Assembly: GCF_022869005.1 (NCBI RefSeq) | Contig: NZ_JALIEA010000011.1 | Coordinates: 186,001-250,000, forward strand | DNA: 64,000 bases | Direction: 5' to 3' | From: Corynebacterium kalidii | GTDB taxonomy: Bacteria; Actinomycetota; Actinomycetes; Mycobacteriales; Mycobacteriaceae | Part shown: positions 48,536 to 58,132 of the stretch, one piece after another | Layout: each line of letters opens with the position of its first letter | How positions within the stretch are numbered: the first letter of the stretch is position 1 | The notes under the pieces: generated by a model | The model's input: the letters and a program-made list of their open reading frames with translations, nothing else | Told to the model about the DNA's origin: nothing | Database searches by the model: none | Position numbers and translations under genes: made by a program

Positions 48536-48541
48536 TAGAAT
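48536..48541 (+). promoter_or_regulatory. -10 element, leaderless guaA
   Basis: TAGAAT overlaps the in-frame ATG at 48540 and lies exactly 7 nt before GTG 48549. The ATG therefore cannot be in the transcript, and GTG 48549 is the start. Confidence 0.6.
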
Positions 48542-48548
48542 GAGCGTC

Positions 48549-50165
<1,617 letters not shown>

Positions 50166-50179
50166 CCTGACACAGGACA

Positions 50180-50219
50180 CCCCCGCCGTGTCCGGACAGT
50201 GTGTCCGGGACGGCGGGGG
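50180..50219 (+). terminator. Terminator after guaA
   Basis: CCCCCGCCGT (50180-50189) pairs with ACGGCGGGGG (50210-50219), and the inner CCGGACA with TGTCCGG around a GTG loop. It is followed by TTCTGTGTTTC. Confidence 0.85.
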
Positions 50220-50240
50220 TTCTGTGTTTCCCAGGGCGGC

Positions 50241-50290
50241 TCCAGGTGCCTCCGGGTGCCTCCGGGTGCCTCCGGGTGCCTCCGGGTGCC
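50241..50290. repeat. Five 10-bp tandem repeats
   Basis: TCCGGGTGCC repeated five times (the first copy TCCAGGTGCC). It lies between the guaA terminator and the end of the reverse-strand membrane-protein gene, touching that gene's stop codon. Confidence 0.92.
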
Positions 50291-50746
50291 TCAGGCGGCG
50301 CGTGCCTCGGCGGCGGCGATGTCCTCGAGCTCGCGGGTGCCGTCGAGACGGGGGACGACCTGCCAGGCGTACCCCCCGGCGACGGCCCACACGATGACGG
50401 CGACGGCCCAGTTGTCGAACTCGAAGGCGGGGACGAGCATCAGTGCGAGCCAGAGCGGGAACAGGGGGACCACCTGCTTGACGCGGGTGGTGTAGCGGTC
50501 CCCGCGGGCCTCGACGGCGGCGCGGACGTCCCGGCGGTACGGGTGGCTGAAGAGCGAGAGCAGGCCCGCGGCGAGGAAGACCAGCATCAGGACCACGCGG
50601 ACCCCGGTGGGCAACGGTGTCGCCAGGGCGCCCACGCCGGCGCCGATGAGTACCGCGACGCCGGCACGCAGGGGGCGTGGCGTGGCCGGGGTGGGGTTGA
50701 CGGGGTCGTCGCTGGAGGGGACGGGGTGGTTCGTGCTGCGTGCCAT
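50291..50746 (-). CDS. Small membrane protein, DUF3017-like
   Basis: A 151-residue protein with four hydrophobic segments arranged as two pairs (VAVLIGAGVGAL, VVLMLVFLAAGLLSLF, LFPLWLALMLVPAF and WAVAVIVWAVAGGYAW) and hydrophilic ends. Function unknown; the DUF3017-like label is tentative. ATG 50746 lies 8 nt behind TACGAT on the reverse strand, so the mRNA is probably leaderless. It converges on guaA and is divergent from imuA'. Confidence 0.8.
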   Translation of the reverse strand: MARSTNHPVPSSDDPVNPTPATPRPLRAGVAVLIGAGVGALATPLPTGVRVVLMLVFLAAGLLSLFSHPYRRDVRAAVEARGDRYTTRVKQVVPLFPLWLALMLVPAFEFDNWAVAVIVWAVAGGYAWQVVPRLDGTRELEDIAAAEARAA

Positions 50747-50754
50747 GGGGGTCC

Positions 50755-50760
50755 ATCGTA
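50755..50760 (-). promoter_or_regulatory. -10 element, leaderless membrane-protein gene
   Basis: TACGAT on the reverse strand (50760 to 50755) with 8 nt to ATG 50746. Confidence 0.5.
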
Positions 50761-50775
50761 GTAGGACCACGGTGT

Positions 50776-50829
50776 TTGACGGTCACCCGAGGGAGGGATA
50801 CTCTGGTCGACTATAGAACGGGTGTTCTA
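50776..50829 (+). promoter_or_regulatory. imuA'-imuB promoter with LexA-like SOS box
   Basis: TTGACG (50776-50781), a 17-nt spacer and TACTCT (50799-50804) make the best sigma-A-type promoter in the window. The perfect palindrome TAGAAC-GGGT-GTTCTA (50814-50829) covers the expected start site. It matches the actinobacterial SOS box TCGAAC-N4-GTTCGA except for the second base of each arm. Confidence 0.75.
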
Positions 50830-50928
50830 ATCATTGTGGTCGGCCGGCACCGGAGGTCCGGCCCGTTCCCTATTGTTGCGGTGGTCGGGATGGTGACCTC
50901 CCGGAGAGCGATGGCGGAGGTGAGGATT

Positions 50929-51705
50929 GTGGCGCAGGTTCAGGGAACGGGTGTACGAGACCGTGGTGCGGTCGTCGCCGAGCTCCGGAGCAGGATCGCG
51001 ACGATCGGGGACGGCCGTGTGCCCGCCACCGGTGGCCGGGTGGAGGGCGGGGCTCCCCGGGGCGGAAGTGCTCCGGGCGGGGACGGCCGGGACCGGACGG
51101 ACGGGGTGGTCCCGGTGCCGGGGTGGCTGTCGGGGTCCCTCGTCACCGGTGGTCTTCCCCGTGGTGCGGTGACCGCGGCGGACGACTGCCCCGCCGCCCT
51201 CGTGGACCTGTTGGCCACCCTGACGGCGGGTGGCGGGTGCGCGGCGGTGGTCGGCTATCCGCGGCTGGCACTGGCGGCGGTCGCGGCCGGTGGTGGGGAA
51301 CTGGAGCGGCTGGTCCTCGTCCCGGATCCGATGCCGCATGCTGCCGCGGTCGTGGGGACCCTGGCAGAGGGGCTGGACATGGTGCTGTACGCACCGCCGG
51401 CCGCGGTGGCGCCGTCGTCGGCCAGGCCGGTGGAGGCCCGTCTGCGCAGGGGCCGGTGTGCCCTGCTCGTCTGCTCCGGTGTCCGGTCCTGGCCGGGGGC
51501 CCGTCTCCACCTGTCGTGGCGGACCGCGGGGGTCACCGGTCTCGGTGTCGGCTCCGGCAGGGTCCGTGGTGTGTCGGTGGTCGGTCAGGCGTGGGGCCAG
51601 GGGCAGCCGCCGCAGACGTTCCGGGGCACCGTGGGGGCAGGGGACTGCACCGGTGCGGCAAGCACGGCAGGCACTGCCCGGGCCGTGCAGGAGACGGCGC
51701 TGTGA
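50929..51705 (+). CDS. imuA': ImuA'-type mutasome protein (RecA-like, degenerate P-loop)
   Basis: Accessory factor for damage-induced mutagenesis with ImuB and DnaE2. The 258-residue protein has a RecA-like core (VPGWLSGSLVTGGLPRGAVT, CAALLVCSGVRSW-like strands). The expected P-loop region reads TAADDCPAALVDLL and lacks GKT/S, as in ImuA' proteins that do not bind ATP. GTG 50929 is chosen because GGAGG (50917-50921) is spaced 7 nt from it; ATG 50911 and ATG 50890 are alternatives. The stop overlaps imuB (GTGA). Confidence 0.85.
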   Translation: MAQVQGTGVRDRGAVVAELRSRIATIGDGRVPATGGRVEGGAPRGGSAPGGDGRDRTDGVVPVPGWLSGSLVTGGLPRGAVTAADDCPAALVDLLATLTAGGGCAAVVGYPRLALAAVAAGGGELERLVLVPDPMPHAAAVVGTLAEGLDMVLYAPPAAVAPSSARPVEARLRRGRCALLVCSGVRSWPGARLHLSWRTAGVTGLGVGSGRVRGVSVVGQAWGQGQPPQTFRGTVGAGDCTGAASTAGTARAVQETAL

Positions 51706-53357
51706 GCGTGCGGCGTGTGGTGGTTCTCTGGTTCCCCGACTGGCCGGTGTACACCGTGGCCCTGCGCCGGGGATGGGATCTGCTCGCCCCGGCGGCGGTG
51801 GTGGACAACCACCGGGTGCATGCTGTGAATGCGGCGGCACGCCGGGCCGGGGTGCGTCAGGGGATGAAGGAGAGGCACGCGGTGGGGACCTGTCCGTCCC
51901 TGCAGGTCGGTGAGGTCGAGGAGGCTGCGGAGGCGGAGGCGCACGAGGAGGTGCTCCTCGCCCTGGAATCCGTCGCCGCCGGGGTGGAGACGTTGCGGCC
52001 GGGGCTGCTCGCCTTCTCCGCGTCCTCCCTGGTGCGGTACTACGGGGACGAGGCGACGGCGGTGGAGCTGCTGGTGGACGCCGCGGCTCGGGTGGGTGCC
52101 GACTGTCTGGCCGGTGTCGCCGACGAGGTCGTGACCGCGGTGTGGGCGGCGAGGGACGGACGGCAGGTTCCTGCGGGCGGGTCGCGGGACTACCTGGCGG
52201 GCCTGCCGTTGCAGGTGCTGGTCGCCGAAGGGTCGTTGGGTGTGCCACGGGACATGGTGTCGGTCCTGTCGCAGCTGGGGATCCGCACACTGGCGGATTT
52301 CACCGCGCTCCCGGTCGCGGACGTCGCCGGCCGGTTCGGTCAGGAGGGGGTGCGGTGGCACCGGATCGCCTGCGGTGAACCGGAACGCCCGGTGTCCCCG
52401 GAACGTACCGTCATCCCGCTGGAGGTGCGGGTCGAGCCGGAGGAGCTGGTCGCCGACACCGGGACGGCGGCGTTCCTGGCCCGCCAGGCGGCCGTGCGGC
52501 TGCATGCGGCGCTGGTGGAGAAGGGGCAGGTCTGCCTGCGGCTGGCGGTGCGCGCCCACCTGGACCCACCGGCGGGGTACGACGGGCCGACGACGGTGGA
52601 ACGCCTGTGGCGCTGCCGGGAGCCGTTGACGGAGGAGGACACCGCACAGCGGGTGCGTTGGCAGCTGGACGGGTGGCTCACGCGCGTGCGTGCCACACTC
52701 CCGGGGTCACCGGAGTCTCCGGAGTCACCGGACGGTGTCGGGGGTATCAGCGCGATCGACCTGGCTCCGGTGGAGTGCGTGCCCGCCGGTGAGGTCGCCG
52801 ACGCCCTGTGGGGCGGGCCGGACGTGGGGATCCGTGCGGCGCGCGCCGCGGCGGCCCGCGCCCAGGCGCTGATCGGCACCCGCGGGGTGCTGCGTCCGGT
52901 GCACTGTGGTGGCCGGGCCGTGGCGGGCCGGGTGGCGGCGGTGCCCTACGGTGAGCAGGACCCTGAGGAGGTGGACGCCCTGTCCACCCGGGCCTGGGAC
53001 GGGGAACTCCCCGCACCGTTGCCGGCCCTCGTCGGGGCGCCGGACACCACGGGGGACCGGCCCCGGCCACCGGGGCCGCGGCACCCCGCCGCCTCCGTCC
53101 AGCTCCTCGACGCCGCAGGTGGGCAGGTGTGGGTCACCGGCCGTGGGATGATGAGCGCTCCGCCGGTGGCGTTGCGGTGGGGTGGGGCGGTCCACCGTCT
53201 CACGGGGTGGGCGGGCCCCTGGCCGGTCGACGAGATGTGGTGGTCGCAGAGCGGTGCGGCGCGTCGCTACGCCAGGCTCCAGGTCGCCACGGACGGGCCG
53301 GCGGCGTTCCTGCTGGTGTGCCGGGGCCGCTCGTGGCGGATCGAGGCGACCTACTGA
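51702..53357 (+). CDS. imuB: ImuB, inactive Y-family polymerase of the mutasome
   Basis: Links DnaE2 to the beta clamp during translesion synthesis. The 551-residue protein begins RRVVVLWFPDWPVYTVALRRG, the Y-family fold. The catalytic acidic triad of active polymerases is not preserved (LWFPDWP in place of the DMDxFF motif). It retains little-finger-like and helix-hairpin-helix parts (LSQLGIRTLADFTALPVADVAGRFG) and a long C-terminal region ending SWRIEATY. In-frame tandem repeats (SPESPESP) lie near residues 335-343. Translation is coupled to imuA'. Confidence 0.92.
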   Translation: MSVRRVVVLWFPDWPVYTVALRRGWDLLAPAAVVDNHRVHAVNAAARRAGVRQGMKERHAVGTCPSLQVGEVEEAAEAEAHEEVLLALESVAAGVETLRPGLLAFSASSLVRYYGDEATAVELLVDAAARVGADCLAGVADEVVTAVWAARDGRQVPAGGSRDYLAGLPLQVLVAEGSLGVPRDMVSVLSQLGIRTLADFTALPVADVAGRFGQEGVRWHRIACGEPERPVSPERTVIPLEVRVEPEELVADTGTAAFLARQAAVRLHAALVEKGQVCLRLAVRAHLDPPAGYDGPTTVERLWRCREPLTEEDTAQRVRWQLDGWLTRVRATLPGSPESPESPDGVGGISAIDLAPVECVPAGEVADALWGGPDVGIRAARAAAARAQALIGTRGVLRPVHCGGRAVAGRVAAVPYGEQDPEEVDALSTRAWDGELPAPLPALVGAPDTTGDRPRPPGPRHPAASVQLLDAAGGQVWVTGRGMMSAPPVALRWGGAVHRLTGWAGPWPVDEMWWSQSGAARRYARLQVATDGPAAFLLVCRGRSWRIEATY

Positions 53358-53371
53358 CGCGTCCGACGTAC

Positions 53372-53377
53372 TAGGAT
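53372..53377 (+). promoter_or_regulatory. -10 element, leaderless sucrase/ferredoxin-like gene
   Basis: TAGGAT with 7 nt to ATG 53385; no Shine-Dalgarno sequence. Confidence 0.5.
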
Positions 53378-53384
53378 CGGTGTC

Positions 53385-54632
53385 ATGCCCACCACATGGA
53401 ACCCCAGGTCGGGGCTCTGCTCCGACATCACCCGGGAGCCCCTGCCCGGAACAGCGAAGACGGGGCGCCTGATCGTCGCGGTCGCGTACCCGCAGGGGTG
53501 GGGCAAGGACATCCTCGACGGGGAGGCCCTGGGCAAGGACCTCGCCGGGCAGGTGAAACGGTGGCTGAAGAAGTACCGTGCCCAACTGCAGTTCATCCGC
53601 CGTCCCGGGCGTGCCGGCCAGACCGGTGCAGGGCAGGACGGCGCCGTCGTCGCCTTCATCGCCGACGCCGGGGCGACACCGCCGACGCTGGAACGGCTGG
53701 AACTGCCCGACGGGGTGCGCGGCCTGCCGGAGGTGGACCTGTCGACGCCGGGTGCCGTGCCCGGTGCCACCCGGGTGGACCACCCCCTGCTGCTGGTGTG
53801 CACCCACGGGAAGCGCGACCAGTGCTGTGCCCTGAAGGGACGTCCCCTGGCGGCCGCCCTGGCAGAGCGGCACGGCGGGCCCTCCGGTGAGCAGGTCTGG
53901 GAATCCTCGCACACCAAGGGGCACCGGTTCGCCCCGTCGATGATCCTGCTGCCGTACAACTACTCCTTCGGTTCCCTCGACGTCCCCGGTGCCACGGCGA
54001 TGATGGAGGCCGTCGCGGACGGCCGTCTGCCGGTGGCCGGCAACCGGGGGAGGGGGATCTTCGACGCCCGTGGCCAGGTGGCCGAGCTCGCGGTGGCGGC
54101 GCTGCTGGAGTCACAGGGGTGCCCCGTGTCGCCGGGGGAGCTGACCGTCGGTGAGGAGGTGGCACAGCGTGCCCAGCCTGCCCAGCCGCCCGCCCGACCT
54201 TCCGCAGACGACGCCGGGCAGGACGCCGGGCAAGACGTCTACGCCGCATTCTCCCGGGCGGTGGACCCGGAGCTCCGCCGGCGGGCGGGCGAACTGATCA
54301 CCGAGCGGATCGAGATGAAGGCCACCGGGCGTTACCCCGAGCTCAAGGAGCTGTACCGCTCCGGGTACTTCCAGCCGGTACGGGACTACGAGCGTGCGGT
54401 GAAGGACGCGGCGGCCGCCCACGGCCTGGGCCGGAAGAAGGACCGGAAACACCGGAAGGACGGGAAGGGCGCGCCCCCGGTGCTCCGGGTGTATCGGGGC
54501 GGGGAGTCCTGGGCCGTGACGCTGGAGTCGCAGCCCTGTCACCCGGTGGTGTCGTCCTGCGGGGACCGCCCCAAGGAGGGCAGGTCCTGGGTCGCGGTCG
54601 ACGTCCGGGCGGAGGTCACTCCGGCCGGGTGA
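53385..54632 (+). CDS. Sucrase/ferredoxin-like family protein
   Basis: Member of the thioredoxin-like [2Fe-2S] Suc_Fer-like family; no biochemical role is established in actinobacteria. The 415-residue protein carries CTHGKRDQCCALKGRPLA (Cys-x7-Cys-Cys, a putative cluster site) and WESSHTKGHRFAPSMILLPYNYSFG with its histidines. The N-terminal LCSDITREPLPGTAK holds another cysteine. The C-terminal third (about 265-415) is a less conserved extension with basic KKDRKHRKDGKG. Its last 17 nt overlap the convergent lipoprotein gene. Confidence 0.85.
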   Translation: MPTTWNPRSGLCSDITREPLPGTAKTGRLIVAVAYPQGWGKDILDGEALGKDLAGQVKRWLKKYRAQLQFIRRPGRAGQTGAGQDGAVVAFIADAGATPPTLERLELPDGVRGLPEVDLSTPGAVPGATRVDHPLLLVCTHGKRDQCCALKGRPLAAALAERHGGPSGEQVWESSHTKGHRFAPSMILLPYNYSFGSLDVPGATAMMEAVADGRLPVAGNRGRGIFDARGQVAELAVAALLESQGCPVSPGELTVGEEVAQRAQPAQPPARPSADDAGQDAGQDVYAAFSRAVDPELRRRAGELITERIEMKATGRYPELKELYRSGYFQPVRDYERAVKDAAAAHGLGRKKDRKHRKDGKGAPPVLRVYRGGESWAVTLESQPCHPVVSSCGDRPKEGRSWVAVDVRAEVTPAG

Positions 54633-55290
54633 CGTCCACGACGATGCGGGTGGGCGAGTCCAGCAGGCTCACCCGGTAGTTCGGGGCACCGTCGCCCAGC
54701 CCGACGACGATGCGCTGCACGCCCTCGAAGGCGCCCTGGACCCCCACGGAGCGGAGGATCCCGCCCGCGGCGTCGTGCACCGGGGACGGGCCGCTGGGGG
54801 AGACGGTGGGCTGCACCACCCCACGGACGTCGATCAGCAGGGCGGTGTCGCCCCCGTAGCCGATCGGCAGGCCCGACCCCGCGGCGGTGGGGGAGATGTC
54901 GGTGGAGACGTGCCAGCCCGGCGCCCCGGTGCCGTCGAGTTCGACGACGATCCGGTCGACACCCTCGTGGGAGGTCGTGCGGATCTCGGTGACGCCCATC
55001 CGGGTCCCGTCCTCGGGGAGGACGTCGAGCGGCTGTGAGCCGACCAGGGGGCCGGCCTCGCTCGACGCGCGGGGGACGGGGGAGCTGAGCTCGGCGCCCG
55101 GGGCGTCGAACTCAGCGGCCTGGGCGGTGGTGGAGCCGGTGGAGGCACTGACGGCCGTGACCCTCTCGTCCCGGGGGGACTGGCCGGAGGAGGCGCAGGC
55201 GGTCACCGACACACAGAGACACCCGGCGGCCAGGGTGGCGCCGACCACGGCGTGGCGTCTGGTCCGGCGGGTGTCTGCGGTTGTGTTCAC
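54616..55290 (-). CDS. Lipoprotein with AMIN-like domain
   Basis: Cell-envelope lipoprotein. The 224 residues start with an N-terminal signal (residues 1-31) ending in a lipobox SVTAC with lipidated Cys at about 32. A disordered Ser/Ala/Thr linker follows, then an AMIN-like beta domain (about 100-224, GVDRIVVELDG and GVQRIVVGLGD repeats, ending SPTRIVVDVTRPE). AMIN domains bind peptidoglycan or envelope partners in other systems. GTG 55290 lies 8 nt behind TAGTCT on the reverse strand (55304-55299), a leaderless arrangement. Confidence 0.85.
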   Translation of the reverse strand: MNTTADTRRTRRHAVVGATLAAGCLCVSVTACASSGQSPRDERVTAVSASTGSTTAQAAEFDAPGAELSSPVPRASSEAGPLVGSQPLDVLPEDGTRMGVTEIRTTSHEGVDRIVVELDGTGAPGWHVSTDISPTAAGSGLPIGYGGDTALLIDVRGVVQPTVSPSGPSPVHDAAGGILRSVGVQGAFEGVQRIVVGLGDGAPNYRVSLLDSPTRIVVDVTRPE

Positions 55291-55298
55291 GGGCTCAG

Positions 55299-55304
55299 AG
55301 ACTA
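55299..55304 (-). promoter_or_regulatory. -10 element, leaderless AMIN lipoprotein gene
   Basis: TAGTCT on the reverse strand with 8 nt to GTG 55290. Two CCGTATTGT direct repeats 11 bp apart (55347-55366) lie further upstream. Confidence 0.5.
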
Positions 55305-55365
55305 CCCGGCGTCCCGGTGAAAAACACCGCTATCGGACGCGGGGGCCCGTATTGTGACCGTATTG

Positions 55366-56058
55366 TTACCGGCGCATGATCTTCCGTGCCAGCCAGTTGC
55401 CGAACAGCTGTGCAGCCTGGACGATCACGATGATGGTGATCAGCGCGACGTAGGTGACGTTGCTGTCGAAGGCGCGGTAACCGTACTGGATGGCGAAGTC
55501 ACCGAGTCCGCCGGCGCCGATGTAGCCGGCCATCGCAGACATGTCGACGATGGCGATGAACATGAACGTCGCACCCAGGATCAACGGCCCGAGGGCCTCG
55601 GGGATGATCACGGTGAAGATGATCCGCAGCGGTCCGGCGCCCATCGCCCGGGCGGCCTCGATGACCCCGGGGTCGATGGAGACCAGGTTCTGCTCGACGA
55701 TGCGTGCGGCGCCGAAGGTCGCGGCGACGATGATCGCGAAGGTGGCGGCGTTGATGCCCAGGATCGAGCCGACCACGACATTCGTCAGCGGCCCGAGGGC
55801 GGTGATCAGGATGATGAACGGGATCGGGCGGACCACGTTGACCAGGACGTTGAGGACCCAGAACACCGGACGGTTGGCCAGCACCCCACCACCGCGGGTG
55901 GTGTAGAGCAGCACACCGACGACCAGGCCGGCGAGACCGCCGATGATCAGGCCCCAGACCGCCATGTAGAGCGTCTCGACGATGGCGTCCTGGTAGATGG
56001 GGGTCAGGAACTCCCAGTTGGTGTCCTTCGCGAGGAGGAGGGTGTCTGTGGTGCTCAT
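55366..56058 (-). CDS. metI: Methionine ABC transporter permease MetI
   Basis: Membrane subunit of the D/L-methionine importer. The 230-residue protein has five hydrophobic segments and the EAA loop (IEAARAMGAGPLRIIFTVIIPEALGPLI, about 140-167) that contacts MetN. The GAGGLGDFAIQYGY segment is typical of MetI. ATG 56058 overlaps the metN stop by 4 bp. Last gene of metQ-metN-metI. Confidence 0.96.
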   Translation of the reverse strand: MSTTDTLLLAKDTNWEFLTPIYQDAIVETLYMAVWGLIIGGLAGLVVGVLLYTTRGGGVLANRPVFWVLNVLVNVVRPIPFIILITALGPLTNVVVGSILGINAATFAIIVAATFGAARIVEQNLVSIDPGVIEAARAMGAGPLRIIFTVIIPEALGPLILGATFMFIAIVDMSAMAGYIGAGGLGDFAIQYGYRAFDSNVTYVALITIIVIVQAAQLFGNWLARKIMRR

Positions 56059-57098
56059 CGGATCTCCTCGATCTCGGTCGTGGTGGACAGGGTGCGGTAG
56101 AACGACTCGACGGCGTCCTCGCCCTCAGGGGTGGTGGCTGTCATGCGCACGGTGAGCCGCCCGAACGAGTGGCTCTGCAGGGTGGTCACCCCGCCGTGGA
56201 CGATGTTCACGCTCACGCCGGCACGTTCGGCCTCGGAGACGGCGTGGAAGAACCCCGCGCCCTCCTTCATGGTCACGGTGAACAGGCGTCCGGTGTGGTC
56301 CTGCAGCGCATCGGCCTCGACCATGTCGGGGGTGTTGCGCAGGGAGGTGGCGACGAAGTTCGCCGCGGTGTCGGTCTGCGGCTGCGAGAAGACCTCGTAG
56401 ACGCTGCCCTGTTCGACGACCCGGCCGTTCTCCATGACGACCACCCGGTCGCCGATGGTGCGCACGACCTCCATCTCGTGGGTGATCACCACGATGGTGA
56501 TGCCGAGCTCCTCGTTGACCTTGCGGAGCAGTTCCAGCACCTCGCGGGTGGTGGTGGGGTCCAGCGCGGAGGTGGCCTCGTCGGCGAGCAGCAGCGACGG
56601 GTTCGTCGCCAGTGCCCGGGCGATGCCCACACGCTGCTTCTGGCCACCGGAGAGCTGCTCGGGGTAGGAGCGGCCCTTCTCGGACAGGCCGACGAAGTCG
56701 AGCAGTTCCTTGACCCGTGCCTCGCGCGCGGCCTTGTCCATGCCCTGCAGTTTCAGCGGGTAGGCGATGTTGCCGGCGACGGTGCGGGAGGACAGCAGGT
56801 TGAACTGCTGGAAGATCATGCCGATGTTGCGGCGGATCCCGCGCAGTTCCCGCTCGCTGAGCGGGACGATGTCCTGCCCGTCGAGCAGGACCTGGCCGCT
56901 GGTGGGCTTGTCCAGCCCGTTGATCTGGCGGACCAGGGTGGACTTGCCGGCACCGGAGTAGCCGATGATGCCCACGATGGAGCCGGGCGGGACGGTGATC
57001 GACACGTCCTCCAGTGCGGTGACCGACTTCTTCCCCTGGGAGAAGACCTTCCCGACGTTGCGGAACTCGACGGCGGTGCCGGTGGCTCCGCTACTCAT
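56055..57098 (-). CDS. metN: Methionine ABC transporter ATP-binding protein MetN
   Basis: ATPase of the methionine importer. The 347-residue protein has Walker A GYSGAGKST (about 44-52), signature LSGGQKQRVGIARAL, Walker B LLLADEATSALDP, and a C-terminal NIL domain (about 265-347) that senses methionine and inhibits transport. ATG 57098 is chosen because it begins MSSGATGTAVEFRNVGKVF and overlaps the last codons of metQ by 8 bp. The stop overlaps metI. Confidence 0.96.
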   Translation of the reverse strand: MSSGATGTAVEFRNVGKVFSQGKKSVTALEDVSITVPPGSIVGIIGYSGAGKSTLVRQINGLDKPTSGQVLLDGQDIVPLSERELRGIRRNIGMIFQQFNLLSSRTVAGNIAYPLKLQGMDKAAREARVKELLDFVGLSEKGRSYPEQLSGGQKQRVGIARALATNPSLLLADEATSALDPTTTREVLELLRKVNEELGITIVVITHEMEVVRTIGDRVVVMENGRVVEQGSVYEVFSQPQTDTAANFVATSLRNTPDMVEADALQDHTGRLFTVTMKEGAGFFHAVSEAERAGVSVNIVHGGVTTLQSHSFGRLTVRMTATTPEGEDAVESFYRTLSTTTEIEEIR

Positions 57099-57990
57099 CC
57101 GCGCCGCCCTGCTCACGGATCTTCTGCTCGGTGTCGGCGAGGATGTCCCGGAGCTCCTCGGGGGAGTTCTCCGCACTGACGGCGGTGCCGGCGGTGTCGT
57201 TGGCGACGGCCTCCTGGACCTCGTCGGAGTGCCAGATTTCGACGAGCTTGCGGTAGTCCTCGTCGTCCTTGTTCTCCTCGGTGGTCACCCACACGTTGAT
57301 GTAGGGCTGGGAGGAGGGGTCGTCCGGGTTGTCCTTGAAGACGGCGTCGTTGGCGTCGACGTCTGCGGCGGCCAGGAAGTTGTTGTTGATCACGGAGGCC
57401 TGGCCGTCGTTGTAGGCCACGGCGGTCTGGGAGGCGTCGACCGGGGTGACGGTGACGTCGGACTCCTCGGCGACGATGTCGGCGGGGGTCGGGGTGAGCA
57501 GGTCGTCGTCACGGAGGGTGACCAGGCCGGCGGCGGCGAGCACCTTGATGGCACGGCCCTGGTTGGTGGTGTCGTTGGGGATGACGACGTCACCGGCCTC
57601 GGCGATCTCCTCCACGCTGGAGTAGTTCTTGGCGTAGACGCCCATCGGGAAGGTCTGGGAAGCGCCGAAGGGGACCAGGCCGTAGTCCGCCTTGACGTTC
57701 TCCTCGGCGAGGAACTGGATGTGCTGGAACTGGTTGACGTCTAGTTCCCCCTCGGCGAGGGCCTTGTTGGGCATGCTGTAGTCGGTGAAGGACACGACGT
57801 CGACGTCGAGGCCCTCCTCCTCGGCCTTCTCCTGGAAGACCTGCCACTGGCTCTTGTCCGCCTCGGTGGAGCCGATGCGGATGGTGTCGCTGTCTCCGTC
57901 GCCGCCGTCGCTCATGCAGGCGGTCAGGCCTGCGGCGGAGAGGGTGGCGACGGCGCCGATGACGGCGGCTTTCTTCAGACGCGTGATCAA
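57091..57990 (-). CDS. metQ: Methionine-binding lipoprotein MetQ
   Basis: Substrate-binding lipoprotein of the methionine importer (NlpA family). The 299-residue protein has a signal peptide ending in lipobox GLTAC (Cys about 25), then IRIGSTEADKSQWQ, VVSFTDYSMPNKALAEGELDVNQFQH and VIPNDTTNQGRA, the usual ligand-contact segments. The mature protein is acidic. CCAGGAGGAC precedes the start on the reverse strand. First gene of the operon, with an McbR-like site about 70-85 nt upstream. Confidence 0.96.
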   Translation of the reverse strand: MITRLKKAAVIGAVATLSAAGLTACMSDGGDGDSDTIRIGSTEADKSQWQVFQEKAEEEGLDVDVVSFTDYSMPNKALAEGELDVNQFQHIQFLAEENVKADYGLVPFGASQTFPMGVYAKNYSSVEEIAEAGDVVIPNDTTNQGRAIKVLAAAGLVTLRDDDLLTPTPADIVAEESDVTVTPVDASQTAVAYNDGQASVINNNFLAAADVDANDAVFKDNPDDPSSQPYINVWVTTEENKDDEDYRKLVEIWHSDEVQEAVANDTAGTAVSAENSPEELRDILADTEQKIREQGGADE

Positions 57991-58058
57991 GGGGTCCTCC
58001 TGGGGACGTCAAAGGGGGGTAGCGGGTTTCGCGCAATGCTAGTAGTAGTACCGCAGGA

Positions 58059-58074
58059 TGGACCGCTCTGTCTA
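58059..58074 (-). promoter_or_regulatory. McbR-like operator of metQNI
   Basis: On the reverse strand TAGAC-AGAGCG-GTCCA matches 9 of 10 defined positions of the corynebacterial McbR consensus TAGAC-N6-GTCTA. It overlaps the -35 region of a possible promoter with -10 TAGCAT (58041-58036 reverse). Confidence 0.65.
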
Positions 58075-58111
58075 GTTGCCTTCCGGGGCGGGACGTGTCC
58101 GGCCGGTGCGC

Positions 58112-58132
58112 TAGTATCGAACGTATGTTCAG
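58112..58132 (+). promoter_or_regulatory. dnaE2 leaderless promoter with SOS box over the start codon
   Basis: -10 TAGTAT (58112-58117) lies 7 nt before ATG 58125. The SOS-like box TCGAAC-GTAT-GTTCAG (58117-58132) matches TCGAAC-N4-GTTCGA at 10 of 12 positions and spans the transcription and translation start. Confidence 0.75.

Noticed and set aside
48498..48548. A longer GuaA starting at ATG 48540 or further upstream
   Set aside because: The -10 box TAGAAT (48536-48541) overlaps that ATG; GTG 48549 fits the leaderless spacing and homologue lengths.
50241..50290. A CRISPR-like array
   Set aside because: The 10-bp units are contiguous without spacers and there are no cas genes. It is a simple tandem repeat.
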